Source: Planctomycetaceae bacterium (GTDB lineage Bacteria; Planctomycetota; Planctomycetia; Planctomycetales; Planctomycetaceae). From it: a stretch of 64,000 bases of DNA. The notes beneath the pieces are model-generated. The model had not been told where the DNA came from, did not search any database, and saw nothing but the letters and a program-made list of their open reading frames with translations. Both the position numbers and the translations under genes were made by a program. The stretch is from contig PBOJ01000062.1 in NCBI GenBank assembly GCA_002724315.1, positions 1 to 64,000 of the forward strand, given 5' to 3'. This document shows, in pieces, positions 1-7,930 of this stretch. Numbering within the stretch: position 1 is the stretch's first letter; each line of letters begins with the position of its first letter.

Positions 1-1119
1 CTGGCAACGGCCTACTACCTGGCCCAGCAGGGCGTGACCAACGTTGCGGTGCTCGAGGCCCGCTACGTGGGGTTTGGAGGGTCTGGCCGTAACACCGCCA
101 TCGTTCGTTCCAACTACCGCACACCCGAGGGCATCGCGTTCTACGATCACTCGGTCAAGCTCTACGAGAAGCTGGCCGGTGAACTCGACTACAACATCAT
201 GTTTTCTCAGCGGGGACACCTGACACTGGCACACACCGAACGGGGTGTCAGCGGTCTTCGTGAACGGGCTCTGACCAACCAGCTCTGTGGGGTCAACTCG
301 CGGCTGATCTTTCCGGACGAAATTCGCGAGCACGTTCCCGACATGCAACTGGAAGGGTCGCTGCGATATCCGGTCATGGCCGCACTGTACCACCCGCCCG
401 GTGGAATCATCCGGCACGACGCGGTCGTGTGGGCCTACGCCCGGGGTGCCGATGCGGGAGGAGTGCACGTGCACCAGTTGACCGAGGTGACCGACCTGGA
501 GGTGACTGACGGGGCGATCAGTGGAGTGGTGACAAACCGGGGCCGGATCAAGGCCGGTGCCGTGGTCAACGCGACGGCCGGTTACGCCAGTACGATCGCC
601 GCGATGGCCGGGCGGCAGATCCCGCTCGAGACTCACCCGCTGCAGGCGTTGGTCACCGAGCCGCTGAAACCGTGGCTGCATTCGGTGATTGTCAGCTCGA
701 CGCTCCACGTCTACGTCTCGCAGACGGATCGGGGCGAACTGGTGATCGGAGCGGAGGTCGACGACTACGCCAGTTACTCGTTGCGAGGCACACTGCCATT
801 CGCAGAGAGTGCCGCGACACACCTGCTGGAACTGTTCCCGTTCCTGGCCAATGTCCGGATGCTCCGGCAGTGGGCCGGGCTGTGCGACATGACCCCCGAT
901 TACTCGCCGATCATCGGTGAGGATCCGTCAGTCAAGGGGCTGTTCATGACGGTCGGTTGGGGAACCTACGGCTTCAAGGCCGGGCCTGCTTCGGGGCACC
1001 TTTTGGCCGAGATGATCGCCAGCGGCCGCACGCCGGAACGGCTGGAGCCGTTTTCTCCGGGCCGGTTTGCCGAGGATCGTCTTGTGGGCGAGAAGGCGGC
1101 GGCCAGCGTGTCGCACTAG
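1..1119 (+). CDS. soxB: FAD-dependent oxidoreductase, sarcosine oxidase beta-subunit-like (5' partial)
   Basis: The frame is open from base 1, so the gene starts before the window; 372 residues are visible. The FAD-binding N-terminus is cut within the first Rossmann strand, but the text after it (LEARYVGFGGSGRNTAIVRS) matches the DAO fold seen in heterotetrameric sarcosine oxidase beta subunits. A distal YVSQTDRGELVIGAE stretch and the C-terminal GWGTYGFKAGPA segment are also typical of SoxB. These enzymes oxidise N-methyl amino acids at a flavin and pass the methyl group to tetrahydrofolate. The other subunits (soxA, soxD, soxG) are not downstream; a convergent Gfo/Idh gene ends 5 bases away. 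A monomeric amino-acid oxidase of the same fold is the alternative. Confidence 0.75.
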   Translation: MATAYYLAQQGVTNVAVLEARYVGFGGSGRNTAIVRSNYRTPEGIAFYDHSVKLYEKLAGELDYNIMFSQRGHLTLAHTERGVSGLRERALTNQLCGVNSRLIFPDEIREHVPDMQLEGSLRYPVMAALYHPPGGIIRHDAVVWAYARGADAGGVHVHQLTEVTDLEVTDGAISGVVTNRGRIKAGAVVNATAGYASTIAAMAGRQIPLETHPLQALVTEPLKPWLHSVIVSSTLHVYVSQTDRGELVIGAEVDDYASYSLRGTLPFAESAATHLLELFPFLANVRMLRQWAGLCDMTPDYSPIIGEDPSVKGLFMTVGWGTYGFKAGPASGHLLAEMIASGRTPERLEPFSPGRFAEDRLVGEKAAASVSH

Positions 1120-1124
1120 CGGGC

Positions 1125-2438
1125 CTACAGCGTCCACCCCTTGCGGTATTCTCGTTTGACGATGGCAGCGGCTTCGGGGCAGTCCACGGCCTGGGCGGCG
1201 GCGGCATCCCAGGTGATCTTCTTCTGGCCGAGCCGGTACGAGAGGTTGCCCAGGTGACCGCACTCGGACAGCAGGGCCCCGTAACGGAAGTTGCAGGTGG
1301 TGTTGGTGTTGCCGCTGCGGATCGCCTGCAGAAACTCGTTGTGGTGTCCCACCGAGTCGGTGATCGTTGGCTTGACCGGCTTGGCTTCTTTTCCGGCAGC
1401 CATGAACAGCTTGCGGGTCGTGTAGTCGGCCAGGACACGGCCATCGGATCCTTCGAAGAGCACCGCTGAGCTCTTGCCGTACGATTCGGCTCCCTTGGGC
1501 TTCAATCCCCCGTGGTACCACGTGATATGGACGGCCGGCCGGTCTTCGGTGGCATCGAAGTGGTAATCCACCTTCATCTTGTTTGGGCATTGGTTGTCGC
1601 CGTTGTGGCCCTTCTGGCCGGTGGCGTGAACGCGGCTGGGGTACTTCAGCCCCAGGGACCAGTACGGCAGGTCCATGTAGTGGCAGACGAAGTCGGCGAG
1701 TTGTCCGCCACCGAAGTCCCACCAGTAGCGCCAGTTGAAGTGGAAGTGCGAGGTGTGGAAGGGGCGGGCTGGTGCGGGGCCGAGCCACCGGTCGTAGTTG
1801 ACGTGCTTGGGCGGAGTGCCTTGCTTGACGCGTTGCCCGACGCGGACACCGCCGCCCTGCCAGACGTGCACTCGCCGGACTTCGCCGATCACACCGCCCT
1901 GGACCATCTCGACCACGCGACGATAGTTGTTCAGCGGGTGGTTGTGGATCTGGTTGCCCATCTGTGTGACCGCCTTCCGTTCGGCGGTCAGCCGTGAGAT
2001 CACGCGGGCCTCGTGGATCGAGTGTGTCAGCGGCTTTTCGCAGTAGACGGCCAGGCCGCGTTTCAGTGCTGCGACAACCGGGATGGCGTGCATGTGGTCG
2101 GGCGTGCTGACGACGACTCCGTCGAGATCCTTGACGTCAAAGACACGTCGGTAGTCGTCGGTGGTCTTGGCCTTGGGATGTTTGGCAGCGGCGGCGTCCA
2201 GTCGCTGGGCGTCGATGTCGCACAGCACGACGATGTTCTCTCCGCTGACGCCTGCCAGGTTGGAGCCTCCACGTCCGGCCACCCCGATCACGGCCAGGTT
2301 GAGTTTTTCGTTGGCACTGCGCTTCTCGGCGGCTTCGGCGGCGGTCCAGTTGCCGGCCAGCGGCAGGGTTGTGCCTGCGGCAACGGCGGCCTGGAGGAAG
2401 TCACGGCGGGAATGGTTGTGCTTGTGGCGCGAGGTCAT
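1125..2438 (-). CDS. Tat-exported Gfo/Idh/MocA family oxidoreductase
   Basis: The protein has 437 residues. The chosen ATG places a twin-arginine signal at residues 11-16 (RRDFLQ), followed by an Ala-rich hydrophobic stretch; the frame is open further upstream but that extension has no such logic. The Rossmann nucleotide motif (GVAGRGG) is near residue 52 and the family EKP motif is at 134-136 (YCEKPLTHS). The C-terminal half is the usual alpha/beta dimerisation and substrate domain. Planctomycetes carry many Tat-exported copies, which are thought to oxidise or reduce sugars with a cofactor loaded before export. The substrate cannot be read from the sequence. It is convergent with the soxB-like gene. 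Confidence 0.88.
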   Translation of the reverse strand: MTSRHKHNHSRRDFLQAAVAAGTTLPLAGNWTAAEAAEKRSANEKLNLAVIGVAGRGGSNLAGVSGENIVVLCDIDAQRLDAAAAKHPKAKTTDDYRRVFDVKDLDGVVVSTPDHMHAIPVVAALKRGLAVYCEKPLTHSIHEARVISRLTAERKAVTQMGNQIHNHPLNNYRRVVEMVQGGVIGEVRRVHVWQGGGVRVGQRVKQGTPPKHVNYDRWLGPAPARPFHTSHFHFNWRYWWDFGGGQLADFVCHYMDLPYWSLGLKYPSRVHATGQKGHNGDNQCPNKMKVDYHFDATEDRPAVHITWYHGGLKPKGAESYGKSSAVLFEGSDGRVLADYTTRKLFMAAGKEAKPVKPTITDSVGHHNEFLQAIRSGNTNTTCNFRYGALLSECGHLGNLSYRLGQKKITWDAAAAQAVDCPEAAAIVKREYRKGWTL

Positions 2439-2509
2439 GGGGAACTCCGAGTGCAAAAGAAGGCTGGAGCCATTCGACCCGATTGCGTGCCGAGATGCAA
2501 TGGCCCGTC

Positions 2510-4027
2510 TCAGGCCGGTTCGCCCACGGCGGCTTCCAGTTCGCTCAGCAACTGGTCGAGACGGAAGGGTTTGTAGAGCACGGCCTTCAGGCTGCCCGCC
2601 TGGCGGGCCTGGACGATCGAGTGTGACGGATCGTAGCCGAAGCCGGTCATCAGGATCACAGGCACCGAGTCGTTGATTTCGCGGAGCTGGCAAAAGCACT
2701 CGTAGCCGGTCATGTCAGCAAGCCGGATGTCGGCCACCACGGTGTCATAGTGGAACTGGCGAAGCATCAGGCAGGCCGACTCGCCGTTGTGAGCCGTTTC
2801 GACATCGCAGCCGAATCGCTCGAGCAGTTCGTGAGCGGCGCGGCGAATCGTGTCGTCTCCATCGACGAACAGCACCCGCTTGTCTCGAAGCCGTGGCCGT
2901 TGCTGGCGTCCCGGAGGCGGAAGATGGCTGCGGCGTGGGGCAATCGACTCGCCCACCTCATGCACCAGTTGCTTGATCTCCCGGGTGTGTTCCAGGATCT
3001 GGTTGAGTCGTTCACAGACGTCGGGTTCGTGCCCGATGTAGCGTTCGAGCACCCAGGCGGCGTCGTTGAGGATCACGTCGACGGGTCCGGCGACTTCCCG
3101 AAGGATCCGCTCGGTGCTTTCCGAGACCGTCGTCGCCTTTTCGGCCACGAGCAATTCCAGCGTGTTGAGGGCAACGGAGAGTTCCCGGCTGAAGAGTTCC
3201 AGGAACTGCAGGTCGTCTTCTGAGAACGCGCCGGGCTTGGGACTCTCGACATTGAACGTCCCGAGGATCTCGTCGTGCAGCATCAGCGGCACGGTCAGAG
3301 AACTGCGGGCATCGGGCGCTCCAGCCAGGTACAGGGGATCACTCTCGGTGTCCTCGCACAGGTAGCTCTTTCCGGTGGCCGCGACAAACCCGGTCACGCC
3401 GTTTCCATCGGGACGCGCAAACAGCTTGCGATTGGCCGCGTCGTCTCTCATGCCGATCGCCAGCAACGGCAGCAGTTCCAGCGTCTCCCGTTCGGTCAGT
3501 CGGATCTCGAGGTTCTCGTATTCGAGCAGGTCACGAGTGAAATGTGAGATCTTGGCCTTGAGCAGCTCGATGCGATCCTCGACGGTCATCTCGAGGATCT
3601 CTTGCGGCATCAGGTCTCCGAGTTCGAGACCGGCCTGGTGGATCGCGTGGAGCTTTTCCTGCTGTTGGACCTGTGAGGAGACATCACGGACAAGGGCGAC
3701 CAGTGAGCGGACTTCGCCACCGTCGGAATCGGTCTCACCGTCCAAAAGCGGTGTGACATGTACGTCGTAGAACCGTTTTTCGTCGAGCTTCAGTGTGCTG
3801 CGTGCCGGTTGGCCCCGGCCGATGGCGGTGTGGAACGGGCAGAGGTCCGGACCGAGGATCTCCGGCGAACCCAGCAGGTCGTAGAAGCCACGGCCGACGG
3901 GCAGCTCATCGCTCTGCGAGAGCACACGGAGTCGATCGTTGCACCAGGTGATTTCGAGCGAGGGGTCGAGGACGGCCACACCGGCCGGCAACTGTTCTAG
4001 CACCTCGCTCAGTGCCATTTGCGACAA
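2510..4027 (-). CDS. PAS-GAF-receiver signalling protein with degenerate histidine-kinase helix
   Basis: The protein has 505 residues. From the N-terminus: a PAS domain (about 5-120), a GAF domain (about 150-300), a helical segment resembling a DHp dimerisation domain (about 305-375) and a C-terminal CheY-like receiver (about 385-505). The receiver has the acidic pair (VDGDD), a phospho-acceptor Asp (VVADIRLADMTG) and the conserved Lys (LYKPF). The helical segment reads LREVAGPVDVI where a kinase would have H-E-x-x-x-P, so the phospho-histidine appears to be Arg, and there is no ATP-binding domain. It may integrate small-molecule or redox signals without being a kinase. The start is a TTG with GGAG nine bases upstream; an in-frame ATG at 4018 is the alternative. 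Confidence 0.8.
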   Translation of the reverse strand: MSQMALSEVLEQLPAGVAVLDPSLEITWCNDRLRVLSQSDELPVGRGFYDLLGSPEILGPDLCPFHTAIGRGQPARSTLKLDEKRFYDVHVTPLLDGETDSDGGEVRSLVALVRDVSSQVQQQEKLHAIHQAGLELGDLMPQEILEMTVEDRIELLKAKISHFTRDLLEYENLEIRLTERETLELLPLLAIGMRDDAANRKLFARPDGNGVTGFVAATGKSYLCEDTESDPLYLAGAPDARSSLTVPLMLHDEILGTFNVESPKPGAFSEDDLQFLELFSRELSVALNTLELLVAEKATTVSESTERILREVAGPVDVILNDAAWVLERYIGHEPDVCERLNQILEHTREIKQLVHEVGESIAPRRSHLPPPGRQQRPRLRDKRVLFVDGDDTIRRAAHELLERFGCDVETAHNGESACLMLRQFHYDTVVADIRLADMTGYECFCQLREINDSVPVILMTGFGYDPSHSIVQARQAGSLKAVLYKPFRLDQLLSELEAAVGEPA

Positions 4028-4145
4028 GGCACTCTGCTCCGCGTGATCCGAAGAATCGCGGGATTATAGGAGCGTCCCTCGTGATGCGGCAACAGGACCT
4101 GCGGCGGAATTCGCGGTCGTGTTGGTTTTGCCGTGGGGCCGTCGT

Positions 4146-5183
4146 CTAGACACCGGAGCGGATGAACAACTCGTCGCCGTCCTCGACGACGTAGTCCTTT
4201 CCCTCGATGTGCCACAGCCCGGCCGCCTTGACCTCTTTCTCGCCACCCAGTTCCAACAGCTTGTCACACGGAGTCACCTCCGCACGGATGAATCCTCGGG
4301 CGAGGTCCGAGTGGATCGAGTCGGCCGCATCGACAGCGGTCAAGCCGCGACGGAGCAGCCAGGCGTGGACCTCTTTCTCGGCACAGGTGTAGAAGGTGAT
4401 CAGGTCGGCGGTTCGCAGGATCGCCTGCATCAGTTCCTGGCGACAGCTGCCGGTGAGACCAAGTTCGGAGGCCATTTCGGTGCGGTCGTCGTCGTCGAGT
4501 GCTTCGAGTTCCAGTTCGAGTCCGACGGCGGCGACCATCACCTTGTGGCCGGCCTCCTCCAGGGCTGCGGCGATGTCGGGTTTCGGGTCGGGTTCGGCGG
4601 TGTTGACCAGGATCAGGCGTTGCTTGAGTGTCAGCAGAGAGAACGAGCGAGTGATCCGTTCCTGGGTTTCATTCAGTTCGACCCCGTCCAGGTTGAGATC
4701 ACGTTCCAGGGCTTCGGACAGCGGTCTCAACGCTTCGAGCTCGGCCTGCAATTCGTCCCGATCGGGACGTGGCTTGGTGGCATCGACTTCGAGCCGGCTG
4801 ACCCGGTTCGAGACGATCTGCAGGTCTGCCAGGGCCAGTTCTTCGGAGAACCGATCGACTTCCTCGACCGCGTCGGCACCGTTGAAGGCACCGACGACCT
4901 GCACCAGTGCCTGGGCCTCGCGGATCACTCCCAGGCGTTGCGTGTTGACGTCCTGCTGTCTCGGGTCGAGGCCCGGAGTGTCAAACAGTTCGATCCGGGC
5001 AGGGACTTCCTTGCCGGGCCGATAGTGCTCGACCAGGGCGTCGAAACGGGCGTCGGCGACCGTGGCCAGGCCGACCTGTCCGCTGTGGGCCTTGGAAGGA
5101 TCGGGGGCGGTTCCGGTCAGCAATTCGAAGACGGTGCTCTTGCCGCCGCCCTGGAATCCGACGAGTCCGGTTTTCATGGGCAT
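4146..5183 (-). CDS. ychF: YchF/OLA1-like translation-associated ATPase, divergent
   Basis: The protein has 345 residues, slightly shorter than the usual ~363. It has a P-loop near the N-terminus (GFQGGGKST), a G3-like DTPG, and NTAE where YchF proteins carry an N-x-x-E motif in place of the GTPase N-K-x-D. A coiled-coil-like helical insert follows (about 130-190). The C-terminus is a TGS domain ending in a beta-rich segment. YchF/OLA1 proteins hydrolyse ATP and bind ribosomes. Here the gene is the last of a ribosomal-protein and SRP cluster, which fits. The P-loop lacks the N-V before GKS found in standard YchF. A second in-frame ATG lies at 5177; I see no clear ribosome-binding site for either. 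Confidence 0.82.
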   Translation of the reverse strand: MPMKTGLVGFQGGGKSTVFELLTGTAPDPSKAHSGQVGLATVADARFDALVEHYRPGKEVPARIELFDTPGLDPRQQDVNTQRLGVIREAQALVQVVGAFNGADAVEEVDRFSEELALADLQIVSNRVSRLEVDATKPRPDRDELQAELEALRPLSEALERDLNLDGVELNETQERITRSFSLLTLKQRLILVNTAEPDPKPDIAAALEEAGHKVMVAAVGLELELEALDDDDRTEMASELGLTGSCRQELMQAILRTADLITFYTCAEKEVHAWLLRRGLTAVDAADSIHSDLARGFIRAEVTPCDKLLELGGEKEVKAAGLWHIEGKDYVVEDGDELFIRSGV

Positions 5184-5210
5184 GTCCCGGTCACGGGCCT
5201 GATCGAAGGA

Positions 5211-5603
5211 TCAAAAAAAGGACTCTCCACCGATTGCGGGGAAGGCGTCACGGTAGTGGTCGATGCGAGGCGTTTCGGAGTCGTCCTCGAAGAGAATGCC
5301 GACGATGTCGAAGCGGGCCGGACACTCGAGAAGGTCGTGTTGTTTGAGGTAACTGAGGGCCAGGCGTGTGAGTTGCCGTTGTTTGGCCGGCGTGATCGAT
5401 TCCAACGGGGATCCCGCTCGCTCACTGCGTCGGGTCTTGACCTCGACAAAGACCAGCATCTCGCCGTCACGGCAGACAAGGTCGATTTCGCCTCTTCGCG
5501 TTCGGTGTCGGCGTTCGACGACCGTCATCCCGGTTCCGACGAGGAACCTCTCGGCCAACTTCTCACCATCCTCACCCAGACGCGTGTGGTGCCGGTTTGT
5601 CAT
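5211..5603 (-). CDS. yraN: YraN family protein (UPF0102), predicted endonuclease fold
   Basis: The protein has 130 residues, close to the family norm of about 120. The N-terminal G-E-x-x-A-x-x-F-L helix and the core GEIDLVCRDGEMLVFVEVKTRR are diagnostic of the family; they match the D-x(n)-E-x-K metal-binding core of PD-(D/E)XK nucleases. The ATG at 5603 has GAGAGG just upstream, and the frame continues upstream only through sequence overlapping rplS. Its role is unsettled; it is often encoded beside rplS, as here. It lies 27 bases before ychF in the same orientation. Confidence 0.88.
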   Translation of the reverse strand: MTNRHHTRLGEDGEKLAERFLVGTGMTVVERRHRTRRGEIDLVCRDGEMLVFVEVKTRRSERAGSPLESITPAKQRQLTRLALSYLKQHDLLECPARFDIVGILFEDDSETPRIDHYRDAFPAIGGESFF

Positions 5604-5745
5604 CGGACCTCTCCATTGGTCCTCGATCCCCTGCCGACTCGAAGCACTCCCTGTTCGAGAAAACGACCGGCAAACAAATTGGAATGCCGGATTCCTGGTG
5701 TGGCTGGTCGGGAATCCCGCCCGGGAAACCCGGCCTCCTGGATCG

Positions 5746-6228
5746 CTACTCCCCACCCTCGGGTGAAGTTTCGTCGTCACCGGCATCCTCGTCGGTTTCG
5801 GTTGACTCTTCGGTTGCCATGGGTGCCTCGTCGATGATCGGCTCTTCTTCGGGAGCCGGAGTCCCAGGCACGACGACGCGGCGTTCGGCCAGTCTTGTCT
5901 TCTTGCCGACTCGGTCTCGCAGGAAGAACAGTTTGGCGCGACGGGTCTTTCCGTGTCGCTTGATCTCGAGCTTGGCGATCTTGGGCGAATGGACTGGGAA
6001 TGTCCGCTCGACACCCTCGCCAGCGACGATGCGGCGAACCGTGAATGTCTCACGGGTGCCACCTCCGCGGCGGGAAATCACCACACCGGTGAACACCTGC
6101 ACGCGTTCCTTGTCGCCTTCGAGAATTCTGGTGTGCACGTCGACGGTGTCGCCCACATCGAACTGCAACGGATCCTCTCGCAAGCTCGAAGTCTCGGCGT
6201 GCGTGAGCAATTCCTGCCTGGACGTCAT
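5746..6228 (-). CDS. rplS: 50S ribosomal protein L19 with acidic C-terminal extension
   Basis: The protein has 160 residues; a standard L19 has about 115. The first ~115 residues are recognisable L19: FDVGDTVDVHTRI, VFTGVVISRRGGGTRETFTVR, GVERTFPVHSPKI and GKTRRAKLFFLR. After about residue 125 it becomes an unstructured acidic tail (EEEPIIDEAP onward) rich in Glu, Asp, Thr and Pro. L19 sits at the 30S-50S interface. The start ATG overlaps the trmD stop by four bases (ATGA), implying translational coupling. The acidic tail parallels the much longer one on S16 in the same cluster. Confidence 0.96.
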   Translation of the reverse strand: MTSRQELLTHAETSSLREDPLQFDVGDTVDVHTRILEGDKERVQVFTGVVISRRGGGTRETFTVRRIVAGEGVERTFPVHSPKIAKLEIKRHGKTRRAKLFFLRDRVGKKTRLAERRVVVPGTPAPEEEPIIDEAPMATEESTETDEDAGDDETSPEGGE

Positions 6229-6980
6229 CGGTTCAATCCCGTCATCTGGAGTAGGGTTTCAGTTGGGTCGGCCGTCGAGCCGGTGTCGGCTGACAGCAGG
6301 TCGGGTCGTCGCTCGGTGGTTCGTTGCACGCTCTGTTCGTGCCGCCAACGAGCGATCTCTTCATGGTTGCCCGACAGCAATACGTCGGGAACGGCCATCC
6401 CGCGATACTCGCGGGGCCGCGTGTACTGGGGATGTTCCAGCAGGCCCGACTCGGCGAACGAATCGTAGCGGTGCGAAGTCTCTTCACCGAGCACCCCGGG
6501 GACCAGCCGAATGGCGGAGTCGATGACCAGCATCGCGGGCACCTCGCCACCGTTGGTCACGAAGTCGCCGACGGAAATTTCCAGGGGTTCGAGTCCTTCT
6601 CGAATCCGGTCATCAAATCCCTCGTATCGACCGCACAGAAGCAGCAGACGCGGCGTCGCGGCCAGCGTCTCGACGAGTTCGTGGGTCAGGGGTTGTCCCT
6701 GGGGTGAGAGCATTACCAGGCGACCCGGTTCCTCGGCGTCGGCCTGGACCGCTTCCACGGCGTCGAAGACCGGTTGGCACGAGAGCAGCATTCCAGGACC
6801 GCCCCCGTACGGCTTGTCGTCGACCGAGCGGTGACGGTCGGTAGCCCAGTTGCGGAAATCCCACAGCCGAACGTCGACCAGCCCCCCGGCAATCGCCAGC
6901 TTCAGCAGGCTTTGCTCGAGGTACCCCGAGAAGATCTCGGGGAACAACGTCAGGACGTCAAACCGGATGCGTGTGGACAT
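6225..6980 (-). CDS. trmD: tRNA (guanine-37-N1)-methyltransferase
   Basis: The protein has 251 residues, a normal TrmD length. It begins MSTRIRFDVLTLFPEIF and shows the family landmarks KPYGGGPGMLL, LLCGRYEGFDDR and the trefoil-knot cofactor loop SVGDFVTNGGE. A C-terminal helical domain contains RPREYRGMAVPDVLLSGNH. TrmD methylates G37 next to the anticodon using S-adenosylmethionine and prevents +1 frameshifting. The gene lies 55 bases after rpsP and overlaps rplS by four bases. rimM, which normally sits between rpsP and trmD, is absent; the 55-base gap cannot hold it. Confidence 0.97.
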   Translation of the reverse strand: MSTRIRFDVLTLFPEIFSGYLEQSLLKLAIAGGLVDVRLWDFRNWATDRHRSVDDKPYGGGPGMLLSCQPVFDAVEAVQADAEEPGRLVMLSPQGQPLTHELVETLAATPRLLLLCGRYEGFDDRIREGLEPLEISVGDFVTNGGEVPAMLVIDSAIRLVPGVLGEETSHRYDSFAESGLLEHPQYTRPREYRGMAVPDVLLSGNHEEIARWRHEQSVQRTTERRPDLLSADTGSTADPTETLLQMTGLNR

Positions 6981-7035
6981 GGTTGGGTCGCATCGAAAGG
7001 AAATCTGATCAACGGCGGATACAACCGCCGCCAAA

Positions 7036-7770
7036 TCAACCCTCCTCGCCATCCTCCTTACTCTCTTCGTCGGCAGCAGCTTCTTCTTCAGCCGGAGCCT
7101 CTTCGTCGGCAGCAGCTTCTTCCTCAGCCGGAGCCTCTTCGTCAGCAGCAGCTTCTTCTTCAGCCGGAGCCTCTTCGTCAGCAGCAGCTTCTTCTCCAGC
7201 CGGGGCCTCTTCGTCGGCAGCAGCTTCTTCTTCAGCCGGAGCCTCTTCGTCGGCAGCAGCTTCTTCTTCAGCCGGGGCCTCTTCGTCGGCAGCAGCTTCT
7301 TCTTCAGCCGGGGCCTCTTCCTCAGCAGCCGCCTCTTCCTCAGCCGGAGCCTCATCGGTGGCGGCTTCTTCAGCTGCCGCTTCATCGGCGGTGGCATCGT
7401 CGTCGGCCGCTGCGGCGTCTTCTGCCTCGTCCGTCGGAGCGGCTTCCTCGGCGGCCGGTTCCGGTGGCGGCGGTGGTTCCTTGGGCGCGGTCATCGGCGG
7501 CGGTTCACTGGCGGTGCCGAACCGGTTCTTCTTCACCTTGTCGATCAGCACGGCGACCTTGTCACTTGGCTTCGCACCGACCGAGATCCAGTAGTCGATA
7601 CGTTCCATGTTGAGGGTCACCCGCTGCGACTTGTCGGAGATCATCGGGTCGTAATGCCCGACGTCCTCGATCGACCGGCCGTCGCGAGGTGAACGGCTGT
7701 CCATCACCGCGATGCGGTAGAAGGGTAGGTGTCGTCGGCCCAGTCTCTTGAGTCGAATTCGAACGGCCAC
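7036..7770 (-). CDS. rpsP: 30S ribosomal protein S16 with long acidic tandem-repeat tail
   Basis: The protein has 244 residues, about three times a normal S16. Residues 1-85 are ordinary S16 (MAVRIRLKRLGRRHLPFYRI, then DGRSIEDVGHYDP and the KPSDKV region). A Pro/Glu linker is followed by about 145 residues made of Ala, Glu, Asp and Pro, ending in about eight copies of a 12-residue unit AAADEEAPAEEE. The start is GTG at 7770, fixed by the conserved S16 N-terminus and by AGGAGAG six bases upstream, although an open frame continues upstream. S16 is an assembly protein of the 30S body. The strongly acidic tail probably stays solvent-exposed; its role is unknown. Confidence 0.95.
   Translation of the reverse strand: MAVRIRLKRLGRRHLPFYRIAVMDSRSPRDGRSIEDVGHYDPMISDKSQRVTLNMERIDYWISVGAKPSDKVAVLIDKVKKNRFGTASEPPPMTAPKEPPPPPEPAAEEAAPTDEAEDAAAADDDATADEAAAEEAATDEAPAEEEAAAEEEAPAEEEAAADEEAPAEEEAAADEEAPAEEEAAADEEAPAGEEAAADEEAPAEEEAAADEEAPAEEEAAADEEAPAEEEAAADEESKEDGEEG
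7063..7368. repeat. 36-bp tandem repeat encoding the acidic tail of S16
   Basis: About eight and a half head-to-tail copies of a 36-base unit lie entirely inside rpsP and keep its frame, each coding for AAADEEAPAEEE or a one-residue variant (one copy has Gly for Glu). The copies differ mainly at synonymous positions, for example cagccggagc versus cagccggggc. The unit length is a multiple of three, so copy-number change by slippage would lengthen or shorten the tail without a frameshift. Confidence 0.93.
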
Positions 7771-7776
7771 TCGTCT

Positions 7777-7783
7777 CTCTCCT
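7777..7783 (-). promoter_or_regulatory. ribosome-binding site that sets the rpsP GTG start
   Basis: AGGAGAG on the minus strand, six bases before the GTG at 7770. The open frame extends about 42 codons further upstream to an ATG near 7896, but only the GTG gives a normal S16 N-terminus, and this site is correctly spaced for it. Confidence 0.75.
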
Positions 7784-7930
7784 GTAGGAAAAGTCCGCCG
7801 GGTGTCGAATCCGACGGCGTGCGTGTCTTCTTGATGGGGTCTCTGTTTGAATCGCAGCAATTGGTCCCGTCGTGGTCCTGTTGGATACAAGTCCATCAGG
7901 CAGGGTCCTCTAGTGTGACATGCGAAGGCT

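Noticed and set aside
4119-5837. A 572-codon plus-strand frame across ychF, yraN and part of rplS
   Set aside because: It spans three real minus-strand genes and has no start signal or recognisable domain.
7063-7368. Regular repeats that could be taken for a CRISPR array
   Set aside because: The 36-base units are directly adjacent with no spacers and stay in frame inside rpsP.
6225-7397. A trmD protein with a ~140-residue Lys/Arg/Leu-rich N-terminal extension
   Set aside because: The extension is the out-of-frame translation of the rpsP repeat region; TrmD proper starts at 6980 with its conserved N-terminus.
7771-7896. A longer rpsP start at an upstream ATG
   Set aside because: It would add 42 residues before the invariant S16 N-terminus, and the correctly spaced ribosome-binding site serves the GTG at 7770.
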